Assembly: GCF_000012725.1 (NCBI RefSeq)
Contig: NC_007406.1
Span: 1,764,001 to 1,828,000, forward strand
DNA length: 64,000 nucleotides
Direction: 5' to 3'
Source: Nitrobacter winogradskyi Nb-255
GTDB lineage: Bacteria > Pseudomonadota > Alphaproteobacteria > Rhizobiales > Xanthobacteraceae
Made by a program: the position numbers and the translations under genes. Below are positions 23,070-32,463 of the stretch, in pieces (positions within the stretch are counted from its first letter, which is position 1; the number at the start of each line of letters is the position of its first letter). The notes beneath the pieces were generated by a model that saw only the letters and a program-made list of their open reading frames with translations, was not told where the DNA came from and made no database searches.

Positions 23070-24911
23070 TTAACGAATTGTCTTCGGTCCCGGATCTGGC
23101 GCCGCGACATCCACCACGCGCAACTGCACGCGCTCCGCGCCCTGCCAGCGGTCCACCGCCAGCGATCCCGCGACATGCAACGGCTGGCCCCGCATCCGGG
23201 CGAGAGCGTTGCCCAGCGGCTGACCGACCGCGCGAAACGCGATGCCGTTCACGATCGCGCCGTCACCGGACCTGAACCGTAACCGGAGATGCGCCTGCCC
23301 GATCTCGTCGGCATGGATCAACTGGTGCGATGGCAACGCCACCACCGGCTCGGGGTTGCCCGCGCCGAACGGTCCCGCGCGATTGAGCGTCGCCACGAAT
23401 TCGGGCGTCGCCGCCCGCGCGCTGACCGCGCCATCGATGAAAAGCTTGCGGACATGGCGCGACCGCGCGACATCGGCGGCGAGCGCCGTTTCCATATAGG
23501 CGCGGAATTCCGCAAGCTGCTCTTTCCGCAACGTCACGCCAGCCGCCATGGCATGGCCGCCGCCCTTGAGCAGCACGCCGTCCGTCACGGCCCGCCGCAC
23601 CGCCTTGCCGAGATCGACGCCGCCGATGGAGCGGCCCGATCCGGTCCCGATGCCGCCGGGCTCCAGCGCGACAACAAAAGCTGGCCGCGCGAATTTGTCC
23701 TTCAGCCGCGACGCCACGAGACCGACCACGCCGGGATGCCAGCCCTCGGAGGCGGTGACGATGACGGAGCCCTTGTCCTCCAGACCGAGCGAGGCCAGCG
23801 CCTCGGCTTCGGCCTGCGCTTCGGCCGTCTGTTCGATCACGCGGCGTTCCGCATTGAGACGATCGAGTTCGGCGGCGATCCGCGCGGCTTCGGACACATC
23901 GCCTTCCAGCAGCAGCCGTACCCCGAGGTCGGCGCGCCCGATCCGGCCGCCGGCGTTGATGCGCGGTCCCAGCATGAAGCCGAGATGCCAGGCTTCCGGC
24001 GGGCCGCTCAGCCGCGCCACATCCATCAGGGCGGTGTGGCCGACATGATCGCGGCGGCGCAGCGCGATCAATCCCTTCGCCACGAAAGCGCGGTTGAGAC
24101 CGGTCAGCGGCGCGACGTCGGCCACCGTTCCGAGCGCGACGTGATGCAGCATGTCCAGGAGATTCGGTTCGGGCCGCTCGCGGCTCCAGAAACCGCGCTG
24201 GCGGAGCTCGCGGTTCAGCGCGACCAGCGTGATAAAAACGAGACCGACGGCCGCGAGATGGCCCAGGCCGGAAAGATCGTCGGGGCGGTTCGGATTAACC
24301 AGCGCCTCGACCTCGGGCAGGTCGTCGCCGCATTGGTGATGGTCGATCACGACGACCGACATGCCCCGCTGCCTTGCAACCGCCAGCGGCTCGATACTGG
24401 TCGTGCCGCAGTCCACGGTCACCAGCAAGGTCGCGCCCCTGCCCGCGAGCGCGTCGACCGCATCGACATTCGGACCATAGCCTTCGAAAATGCGGTCGGG
24501 GATATGGATCAGCGGGTCAAGTCCGCAATGCCGCAGATGCCAGGCGAGTAACGCCGCCGAGGTCGCGCCATCGACGTCATAATCACCGAAGATCGCGACT
24601 GTCTCACCGCGCATCGCGGCATCCGCGATCCGCTGCGCGGCGGTCTCCATCTGCGTCACGGTGAAAGGATCGGGCATCAGCCGGCGGATGGTGGGGTCGA
24701 GAAAATCCGTGACCGCATCGATGTCGACGCCGCGTCCGGCAATCACCCGCGCCAGCATCTCCGGCAACTGATGCCGTTGTGCGATCGCCAGCGCGCGCGC
24801 CGCGCCCCGCGGATCGAGGCGATCGCGCCACAGACGGCCCGTCGCTGAATGCGATACGCCAAGAAAGGCGTCAGGCGCTTCGACAGGCAATGCGGAGGCT
24901 GGCAAGGTCAT
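23070..24911 (-). CDS. recJ: Single-stranded-DNA exonuclease RecJ
   Basis: 613 residues, full length. DHH-family motifs are clear: VAIFGDYDVDGATSAALLAW (motif I), LVTVDCGTTS (motif II), VIDHHQCGDDLPEVEALVNP (motif III), GPRINAGGRIG (motif IV/DHHA1 approach) and LLKGGGHAMAAGVTLRK. It degrades single-stranded DNA 5' to 3' in recombination, mismatch and base-excision repair. It is the last gene of an alaC-hom-glpX-recJ row and meets the transglycosylase gene tail to tail. Confidence 0.96.
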   Translation of the reverse strand: MTLPASALPVEAPDAFLGVSHSATGRLWRDRLDPRGAARALAIAQRHQLPEMLARVIAGRGVDIDAVTDFLDPTIRRLMPDPFTVTQMETAAQRIADAAMRGETVAIFGDYDVDGATSAALLAWHLRHCGLDPLIHIPDRIFEGYGPNVDAVDALAGRGATLLVTVDCGTTSIEPLAVARQRGMSVVVIDHHQCGDDLPEVEALVNPNRPDDLSGLGHLAAVGLVFITLVALNRELRQRGFWSRERPEPNLLDMLHHVALGTVADVAPLTGLNRAFVAKGLIALRRRDHVGHTALMDVARLSGPPEAWHLGFMLGPRINAGGRIGRADLGVRLLLEGDVSEAARIAAELDRLNAERRVIEQTAEAQAEAEALASLGLEDKGSVIVTASEGWHPGVVGLVASRLKDKFARPAFVVALEPGGIGTGSGRSIGGVDLGKAVRRAVTDGVLLKGGGHAMAAGVTLRKEQLAEFRAYMETALAADVARSRHVRKLFIDGAVSARAATPEFVATLNRAGPFGAGNPEPVVALPSHQLIHADEIGQAHLRLRFRSGDGAIVNGIAFRAVGQPLGNALARMRGQPLHVAGSLAVDRWQGAERVQLRVVDVAAPDPGPKTIR

Positions 24912-24962
24912 GAGGTCGTCCGTGCCTTGCGATGTCGGCCGGGGGCGACGTCGCCTGCTTTC

Positions 24963-25958
24963 TCAATTCTGGTCGAACCGGTCCGTCCTGCGATGCTCAG
25001 CCTTGATGCGGCGCACGGTGCCGGACGCGGAACGCATCACCACCGTGTCGGTCTCGATCACGTTCTTGCGGAACCGGACGCCGGACAAAAGCGAACCTGA
25101 TGTCACACCTGTGGCGGCGAACAGGCAATCGCCTTTCGCCATGTCATCGATCTCGTATTTCTTCCTGGGATCCTCGATGCCCATTTGCAGCGCCCGCTCG
25201 CGCAGCGCTTCGCTATCGATGATGAGACGGGTCTGCATCTGGCCGCCGATGCAGCGCAGCGCCGCCGCCGACAGCACGCCTTCGGGAGCGCCGCCGCTGC
25301 CGAGATAGATGTCAATTCCCGTTCGCGGCTCGGCGGTGTGGATGACTCCGGCGACGTCGCCGTCGCTGATCAGGCTCACCGCGGCGCCGAGCTTGCGCAG
25401 CGCGGCGATCTTGGCCGCATGGCGCGGCCGGTCGAGCAGAATGGCGGTGATCTCGGTCGGCTTGACCCCCTTGGCCTTGGCCAGGTTGATGATGTTCTCT
25501 TCCACCGGCGCGTCGAGATCCACCGTGCCCTTCGGATAGCCGGGGCCGATCGCGATCTTGTCCATGTAGCAGTCCGGCGCGTGAAGCAGCGTGCCGGCCT
25601 CGGCTATCGCAATGGTGGCGATCGCGCCCGGCATGTTCTTGGCGCAGAGGACGGTGCCCTCGAGCGGATCGACGGCGATATCGACCCGCGGGCCGCATGT
25701 GTTGCCGACCTTCTCGCCGATAAACAGCATCGGCGCCTCGTCGATCTCTCCCTCGCCGATCACGACCGTGCCGTCGATCGGCAGATTGTTGAGTTCGCGT
25801 CGCATCGCATCGACCGCGGCCTGATCCGACGCCTTCTCCATGCCGCGACCGCGCAGGCGCGCCGCCGACACCGCCGCCCGCTCCGTCACCCGCACGACTT
25901 CGAGCGTCAGGATACGCTCCAGCACCTGCTGTGACGGAACGGAATTCTGTGTCGGCAT
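24963..25958 (-). CDS. glpX: Fructose-1,6-bisphosphatase class II
   Basis: 331 residues from MPTQNSVPSQQVLERILTLE; AGGGAG lies 9 bases upstream, so the longer frame from 26012 is not used. Motifs include GEGEIDEAPMLFIGEKVGN, DIAVDPLEGT (metal-binding Asp/Glu), GGAPEGVLSAAALRCIGGQM and CLFAATGVTSGSLLSGVRF. It makes fructose 6-phosphate in gluconeogenesis and, in autotrophic relatives, in the Calvin cycle. It follows hom by 60 bases in the same direction. Confidence 0.96.
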   Translation of the reverse strand: MPTQNSVPSQQVLERILTLEVVRVTERAAVSAARLRGRGMEKASDQAAVDAMRRELNNLPIDGTVVIGEGEIDEAPMLFIGEKVGNTCGPRVDIAVDPLEGTVLCAKNMPGAIATIAIAEAGTLLHAPDCYMDKIAIGPGYPKGTVDLDAPVEENIINLAKAKGVKPTEITAILLDRPRHAAKIAALRKLGAAVSLISDGDVAGVIHTAEPRTGIDIYLGSGGAPEGVLSAAALRCIGGQMQTRLIIDSEALRERALQMGIEDPRKKYEIDDMAKGDCLFAATGVTSGSLLSGVRFRKNVIETDTVVMRSASGTVRRIKAEHRRTDRFDQN

Positions 25959-26018
25959 CGTTTCAACTCCCTCGGACAGCGCGGAGGCTCCCTGCGTCGG
26001 CTGCGTTGGCACGCATGT

Positions 26019-27341
26019 TCAGTTCTTCTCGATGCGAATGACCTGCGGCCGCCCAGTGATGACCTTGTCAGCCCTCACGGCATGGAGCGCCCGATGCACC
26101 GCGTCCTCGCTGGTTGCATAGGTGATCAGCAGAACCGGAACCGGCGAAATCGGCGTGTCGGACTCATCGGTATCCAGCTTGCCGTTGGGATGACGCTGCA
26201 CGATGGATTCGATCGAGATCTTCTGTTCGGCGAGCCGCGTGGCGATGGTCGCGGCGGTGCCGGCGAAATCGCGCGCCATCAGGCGAATGTAATAGCCGCC
26301 CTCGTGGCGCTCCATCGGCGCTTTTTTCGTCTCACGCAGTTTCGTCGAGTGCCGGCCGAACGGCAGCGCGCGGGTGCCGGACGCGACGTCGGCGATATCC
26401 GCGACCACGGCGGACGCCGTCGCGGCTCCGCCGGCGCCCGGTCCGACAAGCGTGATCGGGGGGATGCCGTCGCCGTCGATGGTCACCGCGTTGGTGACGC
26501 CCATGACCTGTGCGATGGATGATGTCTTCGGCACCATGGTCGGATGCACCCGCTGCTCGATGCCTTTCGAGGTCCGCACCGCGACCCCCAGCAGCTTGAC
26601 CCGGTAGCCGAGCTCCTCGGCCGCGCGAAGATCCTCCGGCGCGATCGAGGAAATGCCTTCGACATAGACCTCGTTCTGCGCGATGCGCGTGCCGAAAGCC
26701 AGGCTCGCCAGGATCGACAGCTTCTGCGCGGTGTCGTGACCGTCGACATCGAACGACGGATCGGCTTCCGCATAGCCCAGGCGCTGGGCGTCCTTCAGGC
26801 ATTCGGCGAACGACAGGCCCTCCCGCTCCATCCGCGTCAGGATGTAGTTGCAGGTGCCGTTGAGAATGCCGTAGACGCGATTGATCGTCGTGCCCGCAAG
26901 CCCTTCGCGCAGCGTCTTGATGACGGGAATTGCGGCGCCGACCGCCGCTTCGTAGTTCAATGCACCGCCGTGCTGCTCGGCGAGAGAAGCCAGCCGCAGG
27001 CCGTGCTTGGCGATCAGCGCCTTGTTGGCCGTCACCACCGACTTGCCGGATTTCAGGGCCGCCTCGATCGCGGAATGCGCCGGATCGTCCGAACCGCCCA
27101 TCAGTTCGACGAAGCAGTCGATGCCGGGATCGTTCGCCAGCGCCAGCGCGTCCCTGGCCCATGCGATGTCGGTCAAGTCGACGTCGCGCTTCCTGGTTTT
27201 CGAGCGCGCCGCCACGGCGACGACACGCACCCCGCGTCCGCAGCGCGCCGTGAGCGCGCCTCTTTGCTGCTCGATCAGGCGGACAACAGCCGAGCCGACA
27301 GTTCCGAGCCCCGCGATGCCCACTTTCAGTGGTGCGACCAT
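26019..27341 (-). CDS. hom: Homoserine dehydrogenase
   Basis: 440 residues from MVAPLKVGIAGLGTVGSAVV; AGGG lies close upstream and the extra 71 residues of the longer frame are non-coding. GLGTVGSAVV is the NAD(P)-binding loop; VVTANKALIAKHGLRL, GILNGTCNYILTRMEREGLS and YAEADPSFDVDGHDTAQKLS are family signatures. The C-terminus carries an ACT domain (YYIRLMARDFAGTAATIATR), so feedback control by threonine is likely. It produces homoserine for threonine and methionine. Confidence 0.96.
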   Translation of the reverse strand: MVAPLKVGIAGLGTVGSAVVRLIEQQRGALTARCGRGVRVVAVAARSKTRKRDVDLTDIAWARDALALANDPGIDCFVELMGGSDDPAHSAIEAALKSGKSVVTANKALIAKHGLRLASLAEQHGGALNYEAAVGAAIPVIKTLREGLAGTTINRVYGILNGTCNYILTRMEREGLSFAECLKDAQRLGYAEADPSFDVDGHDTAQKLSILASLAFGTRIAQNEVYVEGISSIAPEDLRAAEELGYRVKLLGVAVRTSKGIEQRVHPTMVPKTSSIAQVMGVTNAVTIDGDGIPPITLVGPGAGGAATASAVVADIADVASGTRALPFGRHSTKLRETKKAPMERHEGGYYIRLMARDFAGTAATIATRLAEQKISIESIVQRHPNGKLDTDESDTPISPVPVLLITYATSEDAVHRALHAVRADKVITGRPQVIRIEKN

Positions 27342-27360
27342 GACAACCCTGCTGGAAACC

Positions 27361-27412
27361 GGTGTGCGAGGCACACCACCCGAGCGGAAGACCGGAAGGC
27401 ATTTTCCGGTCT
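27361..27412. promoter_or_regulatory. Two tandem perfect hairpins between alaC and hom
   Basis: GGTGTGC/GCACACC (27361-27367, 27371-27377; 3-base loop) and AGACCGGAA/TTCCGGTCT (27389-27397, 27404-27412; 6-base loop) fill the 76-base gap between the alaC stop and the hom ATG. Neither is followed by a T-run. They may act as an attenuator, a processing site or a weak terminator separating the two genes. Confidence 0.55.
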
Positions 27413-27417
27413 GGCGC

Positions 27418-28635
27418 CTACCGCCGGTTGGCGAGAGGAACCACGTTGTGCAACGTTTCAATGCCGCTTTCAAGGAAGTGGCGGACGCCGCGGGCGGCCT
27501 GGCGAATTCTCTGCTCGTTTTCCACCATGGCGATGCGGACATAGCCTTCGCCATGTTCGCCGAAACCGACGCCGGGCGACACCACGACGCCCGATTTCTC
27601 CACCATCAGGGTGGAGAACTGCATGCTCCCGAGGTCGCGGAAGCGTTCGGGCAACGGCGCCCATGCGAACATCGAGGCCTGCGGCGGCGGGATCACCCAT
27701 CCTGCGCGGCCGAACGATTCAACCAGCGTATCTCGGCGCTTGCGATAGGTTTCGCGCATCTCCCGGATGCAGGTGTCGGGACCGTTCAGCGCCGCCGTGG
27801 CCGCCACCTGTACCGGCGTGAAGGCTCCGTAATCGAGGTAGGATTTGACGCGCGCCAGCGCCGCGATGATGCGTTCGTTGCCGACCGCGAAACCGATGCG
27901 CCAGCCGGCCATCGAGAACGTCTTCGACATCGACGTGAATTCCACGGTGACGTCGAGCGCGCCGGGCACCTGCAATACGGAAGGCGGCGGGTTGTCGTCG
28001 AAATAGACTTCGGAATAAGCGAGGTCGGACAGGATGAAGATCTCGTGCTTCTTCGCGAACGCCACCAGATCCTTGTAGAAATCGAGACACGCCACCTGCG
28101 CCGTGGGGTTCGACGGGTAGCAGACGATCAACCCGATCGGCTTCGGAATGGAATGGATGATCGCACGCTCGCAGGCGGCGAAGAATTCCGGCGTTGGCGA
28201 GGACGGGACCGAGCGGATCACGCCGCCCGCCATCAGGAAGCCGAAGGCGTGAATCGGGTAGCTCGGGTTTGGACAGAGGATGACGTCGCCCGGCGCGGTG
28301 ATCGCCTGAGCGACGTTCGCAAAGCCTTCCTTGGAGCCGAGCGTCGCCACGATCTGCGTATCGGGATTGAGCTTCACGCCGAAGCGGCGGGCATAGTAGC
28401 CGGCCTGAGCCCTGCGCAGGCCGGTGATTCCGCGCGAGGCTGAATAGCGGTCGGTCTTGGGCTTGCCCAGGGTTTCCTTGAGCTTTTCGATGACATGAGG
28501 CGGTGTCGGCAGGTCCGGATTGCCCATGCCCAGGTCGATGATATCGGCTCCGGCGTTCCGGGCGGCCGCCTTGGCGCGATTGATCTGTTCGAAGACGTAA
28601 GGCGGCAGACGGCGGATACGATAAAACTCTTCCAT
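27418..28635 (-). CDS. alaC: Class I aminotransferase, AlaC / LL-DAP aminotransferase-like
   Basis: 405 residues. MEEFYRIRRLPPYVFEQINR then AKAAARNAGADIIDLGMGNP is the AlaC-type beginning. The PLP lysine lies in FTSMSKTFSMAGWRIGFAVG; YPSNPTAQV, ILSDLAYSEVYFD and the C-terminal FGEHGEGYVRIAMVENEQRI are standard fold I motifs. It most likely exchanges amino groups between glutamate and pyruvate (alanine formation). Placed before hom in nearly all related genomes. The substrate is inferred from family resemblance. Confidence 0.88.
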   Translation of the reverse strand: MEEFYRIRRLPPYVFEQINRAKAAARNAGADIIDLGMGNPDLPTPPHVIEKLKETLGKPKTDRYSASRGITGLRRAQAGYYARRFGVKLNPDTQIVATLGSKEGFANVAQAITAPGDVILCPNPSYPIHAFGFLMAGGVIRSVPSSPTPEFFAACERAIIHSIPKPIGLIVCYPSNPTAQVACLDFYKDLVAFAKKHEIFILSDLAYSEVYFDDNPPPSVLQVPGALDVTVEFTSMSKTFSMAGWRIGFAVGNERIIAALARVKSYLDYGAFTPVQVAATAALNGPDTCIREMRETYRKRRDTLVESFGRAGWVIPPPQASMFAWAPLPERFRDLGSMQFSTLMVEKSGVVVSPGVGFGEHGEGYVRIAMVENEQRIRQAARGVRHFLESGIETLHNVVPLANRR

Positions 28636-28683
28636 GGTCCTGGCTCCAGGCCGGATTGGCGATGCGAGCGTCCTCGCCTCGAT

Positions 28684-28738
28684 GAAGTCAGTGAGACTTC
28701 GGTAAATCGTTTGTATTCAATAGCTTGACATACTCAAG
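28684..28738. promoter_or_regulatory. Two short inverted repeats upstream of alaC
   Basis: GAAGTC/GACTTC (28684-28689, 28695-28700) and CTTGA/TCAAG (28724-28738, centre CATAC) lie 50 to 100 bases upstream of the alaC start in a 235-base gap. They could be operator sites for the alaC-hom operon. Confidence 0.35.
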
Positions 28739-28870
28739 CGCCGGTTTGCCGGGGTCGAGGCTTGACGTTCGGGACGCAACCGTCTGCTTGAATCAGCTTC
28801 TTTTAACACGGACACCCTGCCCTGCCATCATGTCGCGTGCTTCAGGCGCTGAGGACGACCGCTCACAGGC

Positions 28871-29176
28871 TTATTGGGGTTCCGCATTCTGCGTGGCGTG
28901 AGCCTGACGGTCGCGCGCGTCGATCAGTTCCTTTTCGACTTTCGCCTGCTCGGCGGGATCCATCGCCGCCTGATCTCTTGGAGCTGGAAGGTCATGCACC
29001 GCAGGATAGGACGATACGTCACGGGGCCGTTCCGGCGCATCCGACGAAGTCTCGAAATCCGCAATCGATGTCGAGCAGCCTGCGAGCGCGAGCGACATCA
29101 ACACCGCCAACGCGGCGATGCGGACGGCTACCGGGGCCGCGCGTCTGCTCGTCTGTCCTTGCGATTCTGTCGTCAC
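28871..29176 (-). CDS. Small lipoprotein
   Basis: 101 residues. AALAVLMSLALAGCSTSIAD is a lipobox signal peptide (LAGC, acylated Cys at about residue 34). The mature part is acidic-basic, without predicted fold (DRQAHATQNAEPQ at the end). S and T follow the Cys, so sorting to the outer membrane is expected. A stretch of plus-strand frames across it is non-coding. Function unknown. Confidence 0.8.
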   Translation of the reverse strand: MTTESQGQTSRRAAPVAVRIAALAVLMSLALAGCSTSIADFETSSDAPERPRDVSSYPAVHDLPAPRDQAAMDPAEQAKVEKELIDARDRQAHATQNAEPQ

Positions 29177-29435
29177 GGATGCTCACATGGTTCCGTCAAA
29201 GCCTGCCGGTATGGAGTTGCTCCATCACACCTGATCGCGGCATGAAATCATCATCGCTTCCAAACCATTAAAAGCTTCGAAATCCCTGCGACCGCGACCA
29301 CTACAACCGGGTCATCACGGCCCATATATGGCGGGATCAAGGAGTATTGTCGCACTGCACCACATCGAATCGGGCAATGATCCCCAGATTATGTCATGAT
29401 CGATGCCCGCCAATGGCAACCTACGTGACGGAACG

Positions 29436-31265
29436 ATGAGCAAGCTCCAAGACGCGTCCATGAGCGAGGTATCCGCCGAGGCCAAGCCGACGAAGGGGTT
29501 CGACTCCGACGCATTCGCGATGAATCTCGCGAGTGCTATGGAGAACGGCGGCAGGGCGCTGGCCGCGTATCTCAAGGCCCGGGAGCAGAAGCAGACCCCC
29601 GACAACCCGCCTACCGAGTTTGCCGAACTGATCAAGACCGTCAGCGCGGTCTCCGAATACTGGCTGTCGGACCAGGCCAGGGCCGTCGATTTACAGGCCC
29701 GGCTTGGCAAGTCCTATCTGGAACTCTGGGGTTACGCTGCGCGCCGCCTTGCCGGCGAGGAGGTCGAGCCAGCGATCGAACCCGATCCGCGCGACAAGCG
29801 CTTCGCCGACCCGGAATGGCGGTCGAACCTGCTGTTCAACTTCCTGATGCAGGCGTATCTGCTGACGACCAAATGGACCAACGAACTGGTGCGCGACGCC
29901 CACGGCCTCGATCCCCATACCCGCAAGAAGGCTGAGTTCTATATCACGCAGCTCACCAACGCGGCCGCGCCGTCCAATTTCGTGATGACCAACCCCGAAG
30001 TGCTCCGCGAGACCTTCGCCTCCAACGCCGACAATCTGGCGCGCGGCATGAAGATGCTGGCGGAAGACATCGAGGCTGGCCGGGGCGTGTTGCGCATCCG
30101 CCAATCCGACTCCGCTGGACTCGCCGTCGGCGTCAACCTGGCGACGACGCCCGGTAAGGTGATCTACCAGAACGAACTGATGCAATTGATCCAGTATTCA
30201 CCGAGCACCGAAAACGTGCTGCGGACGCCGCTTTTGATCGTGCCGCCATGGATCAACAAATTCTACATCCTCGATCTCACGCCGGAGAAGTCCTACATCA
30301 GGTGGTGCGTGGATCAGGGCATCACCGTGTTCGTGATCTCCTGGGTCAACCCGGACGGACATCTCGGGGAAAAGACCTTCGAGGACTACATGAAGCAAGG
30401 TCCGCTGGCCGCGATGGACGCCATCGAAAAGGCCACCGGAGAAACGAAGGTCCATACCGCGGGTTACTGCGTCGGCGGCACCCTGCTTGCCGCCACGCTG
30501 GCATGGCTTGCGAACAAGCGGCGGCAGCGCGTGCGGTCGGTGACCTTCTTCGCCGCTCAGGTGGACTTCACCCATGCCGGCGATCTGCTGGTATTCGCCG
30601 ATGAGGATCAGATCTCCGCGCTCGAACGCGACATGAAGCGGTCCGGCGTGCTGGAAGGCAGCAAGATGGCGATGACCTTCAACATGCTGCGCTCCAACGA
30701 CCTGATCTGGCCCTACGTCGTCAGCAATTATCTCAAGGGCAAGGCGCCATCCGCCTTCGATCTCCTGCACTGGAATTCAGACGCCACGCGGATGCCGGCC
30801 GCCAACCACTCGTTTTATCTGCGCAACTGCTATCTCGAGAACCGCCTTTCAACCGGCTCGATGGTGCTCGACAATACCTTGCTCGACCTTTCCAGGGTCA
30901 GGGTGCCGGTCTACAATCTCGCGACCCGCGACGATCACATCGCGCCGGCGGAATCCGTGTTGTACGGCTCGCGTTTTTTTGGCGGGCCGGTGCGCTTCGT
31001 TCTGGCGGGATCGGGCCACATCGCAGGTGTGATCAATCCGCCCTCGCGCGGCAAATACCAGTATTGGACCAACGACGGGATCAGCGACAAAACCCTCGCC
31101 CAGTGGATGCAGGACGCGCAGGAGCACAAGGGCTCGTGGTGGCCGGACTGGCTCGCATGGCTGCGAAACATCGACGGCAAGGAGGTTCCGGCGCGCGAGG
31201 TCGGAACCGGCGCGCTGTCGCCGATCGAGGACGCGCCGGGCAGCTATGTGCGCGTGCGTGCTTGA
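29436..31265 (+). CDS. phaC: Poly(3-hydroxyalkanoate) synthase, class I
   Basis: About 609 residues; ATGs at 29403, 29436 and 29460 are all possible and no ribosome site decides. The lipase-like box GYCVGGTLLA supplies the catalytic Cys; Asp is in NLATRDDHIAPAES and His in GSGHIAGVINPP. VPPWINKFYILDLTPEKSYI and GITVFVISWVNPDGHLGEKT mark class I enzymes, which polymerise (R)-3-hydroxybutyryl-CoA on granules. No phasin, phaA or phaB lies within the window. Confidence 0.96.
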   Translation: MSKLQDASMSEVSAEAKPTKGFDSDAFAMNLASAMENGGRALAAYLKAREQKQTPDNPPTEFAELIKTVSAVSEYWLSDQARAVDLQARLGKSYLELWGYAARRLAGEEVEPAIEPDPRDKRFADPEWRSNLLFNFLMQAYLLTTKWTNELVRDAHGLDPHTRKKAEFYITQLTNAAAPSNFVMTNPEVLRETFASNADNLARGMKMLAEDIEAGRGVLRIRQSDSAGLAVGVNLATTPGKVIYQNELMQLIQYSPSTENVLRTPLLIVPPWINKFYILDLTPEKSYIRWCVDQGITVFVISWVNPDGHLGEKTFEDYMKQGPLAAMDAIEKATGETKVHTAGYCVGGTLLAATLAWLANKRRQRVRSVTFFAAQVDFTHAGDLLVFADEDQISALERDMKRSGVLEGSKMAMTFNMLRSNDLIWPYVVSNYLKGKAPSAFDLLHWNSDATRMPAANHSFYLRNCYLENRLSTGSMVLDNTLLDLSRVRVPVYNLATRDDHIAPAESVLYGSRFFGGPVRFVLAGSGHIAGVINPPSRGKYQYWTNDGISDKTLAQWMQDAQEHKGSWWPDWLAWLRNIDGKEVPAREVGTGALSPIEDAPGSYVRVRA

Positions 31266-31266
31266 G

Positions 31267-31316
31267 ATATAGCGCTTTCGAACGAAGATGACCTGATCGC
31301 GTGAAGGCAACGTGTC
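31267..31316. repeat. Short fragment of palindromic element A
   Basis: ATATAGCGCTTTCGAACGAA followed by GATCGCGTGAAGGCAACGTG is a diverged front half of the family A element. It lies between the convergent phaC and argC genes. Confidence 0.6.
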
Positions 31317-31350
31317 ATGGCCGGCACATAAGCCGGGCGTGATGATTCAA

Positions 31351-32379
31351 TCAAACCTCATTCCACTCTTGCTCCGTCGGGGTCGCCGCGTCGTCCCTGT
31401 CGGGCAATCCCAGCATCAGCCGCATGTTCTGCACCGCCGCGCCGGATGCGCCCTTGCCCAGATTGTCGAGCCGCGCCACCAGCACGGCCTGCCGGTGCCT
31501 GTCGGTCGCGAAAACATGCAGTTCAAGCCTGTTGCTCCCGTTCAGCGCTTCCGGCTCGATCCGGCCGCTTTTCGCGGCAGCATTGTCGAGCGGCATCACC
31601 GAGACATAGGTGCTGCCCGCGTAACGCTTCGCCAGTGTCGCATGAAGCGTGGCGCCGTCGGGTTGCCCCGGCAGCGTATCCAGATGCAGCGGGATCGAGA
31701 CCAGCATGCCCTGCCGGTAGTCGCCGACCGACGGCGCGAAGATCGGCCGCCGTGTCAGGTTCGCGTATTTCTGCGTTTCCGGCAGGTGCTTGTGCTCGAA
31801 GCCAAGTCCGTAAAGCTCGAATGCGGGCGCGGCACCCTTCTCGAAACTTTCGATCATGGATTTGCCGCCGCCGGAATAGCCGCTCACCGCATTGATGGTG
31901 ACGGGATAGTCCGGCGGGATCAGCCCGGCATCGGTCAGCGGCCGCAGCAAGGCGATCGATCCGGTCGGATAGCAGCCGGGATTCGCAACCTTGCGCGCCG
32001 CCTTGATCCTGTCCGCCTGATCCGGCGTCAGCTCCGGAAAACCGTAGGTCCAGTCCGAAGCGACGCGGAACGCCGTCGAGGCGTCCAGCACTTTCGGCGC
32101 GTCAGCGCCCATGCCGTCGATCAGGGCGACGGTTTCCTTCGCCGCTTCGTCGGGCAGACAGAGGATCACCAGATCGACTTCCGCCATCAGCGCGCGCTTG
32201 GCGGCCGGATCCTTTCGCTTGTCGTCGGAAAGGCTTTTGACGACGACGTCGCCTTGCCGATCAAGCCGCTGGCGGATTTCGAGGCCGGTCGTTCCCGACG
32301 CGCCATCGACGAACACTGTCGGCTTGCCCGCCGCGCCGCTGCTTGAAACGCCTTTCATCGTGGTGTCTGCGCTGGTCAT
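31351..32379 (-). CDS. argC: N-acetyl-gamma-glutamyl-phosphate reductase (type 2)
   Basis: 342 residues. TVFVDGASGTTGLEIRQRLD is the NADP-binding start; the catalytic Cys is in VANPGCYPTGSIALLRPL; AVSGYSGGGKSMIE and FEHKHLPETQKYANLTRRPI are characteristic of the shorter type 2 ArgC. It catalyses the third step of arginine synthesis. The first ~18 residues are low-complexity, so the true start could be the internal Met at residue 8. Convergent with phaC. Confidence 0.95.
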   Translation of the reverse strand: MTSADTTMKGVSSSGAAGKPTVFVDGASGTTGLEIRQRLDRQGDVVVKSLSDDKRKDPAAKRALMAEVDLVILCLPDEAAKETVALIDGMGADAPKVLDASTAFRVASDWTYGFPELTPDQADRIKAARKVANPGCYPTGSIALLRPLTDAGLIPPDYPVTINAVSGYSGGGKSMIESFEKGAAPAFELYGLGFEHKHLPETQKYANLTRRPIFAPSVGDYRQGMLVSIPLHLDTLPGQPDGATLHATLAKRYAGSTYVSVMPLDNAAAKSGRIEPEALNGSNRLELHVFATDRHRQAVLVARLDNLGKGASGAAVQNMRLMLGLPDRDDAATPTEQEWNEV

Positions 32380-32391
32380 GACCTCATCCTA

Positions 32392-32440
32392 TAGCGTTTT
32401 CGAGCGAAGCATGTCCTCGGCCTTGACCCGGGGATGTCGG
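32392..32440. repeat. Short fragment of palindromic element A upstream of argC
   Basis: TATAGCGTTTTCGAGCGAAG followed by CATGTCCTCGGCCTTGACCC and GGGGATG. This front part matches the elements at 15724 and 16760. It lies between the DedA stop and the argC start and so is inside a possible transcript. Confidence 0.65.
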
Positions 32441-32463
32441 CGCAAGGCATTTCGCAGGGGTGA

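Noticed and set aside
23289-24551. 420-residue plus-strand frame opposite recJ
   Set aside because: Antisense shadow; recJ on the other strand has all DHH motifs.
26332-28443. Long frames over hom and alaC (for example 26332-27402 minus, 27007-28443 plus)
   Set aside because: Low-complexity Arg/Ala/Gly products overlapping two well-supported enzymes in other frames.
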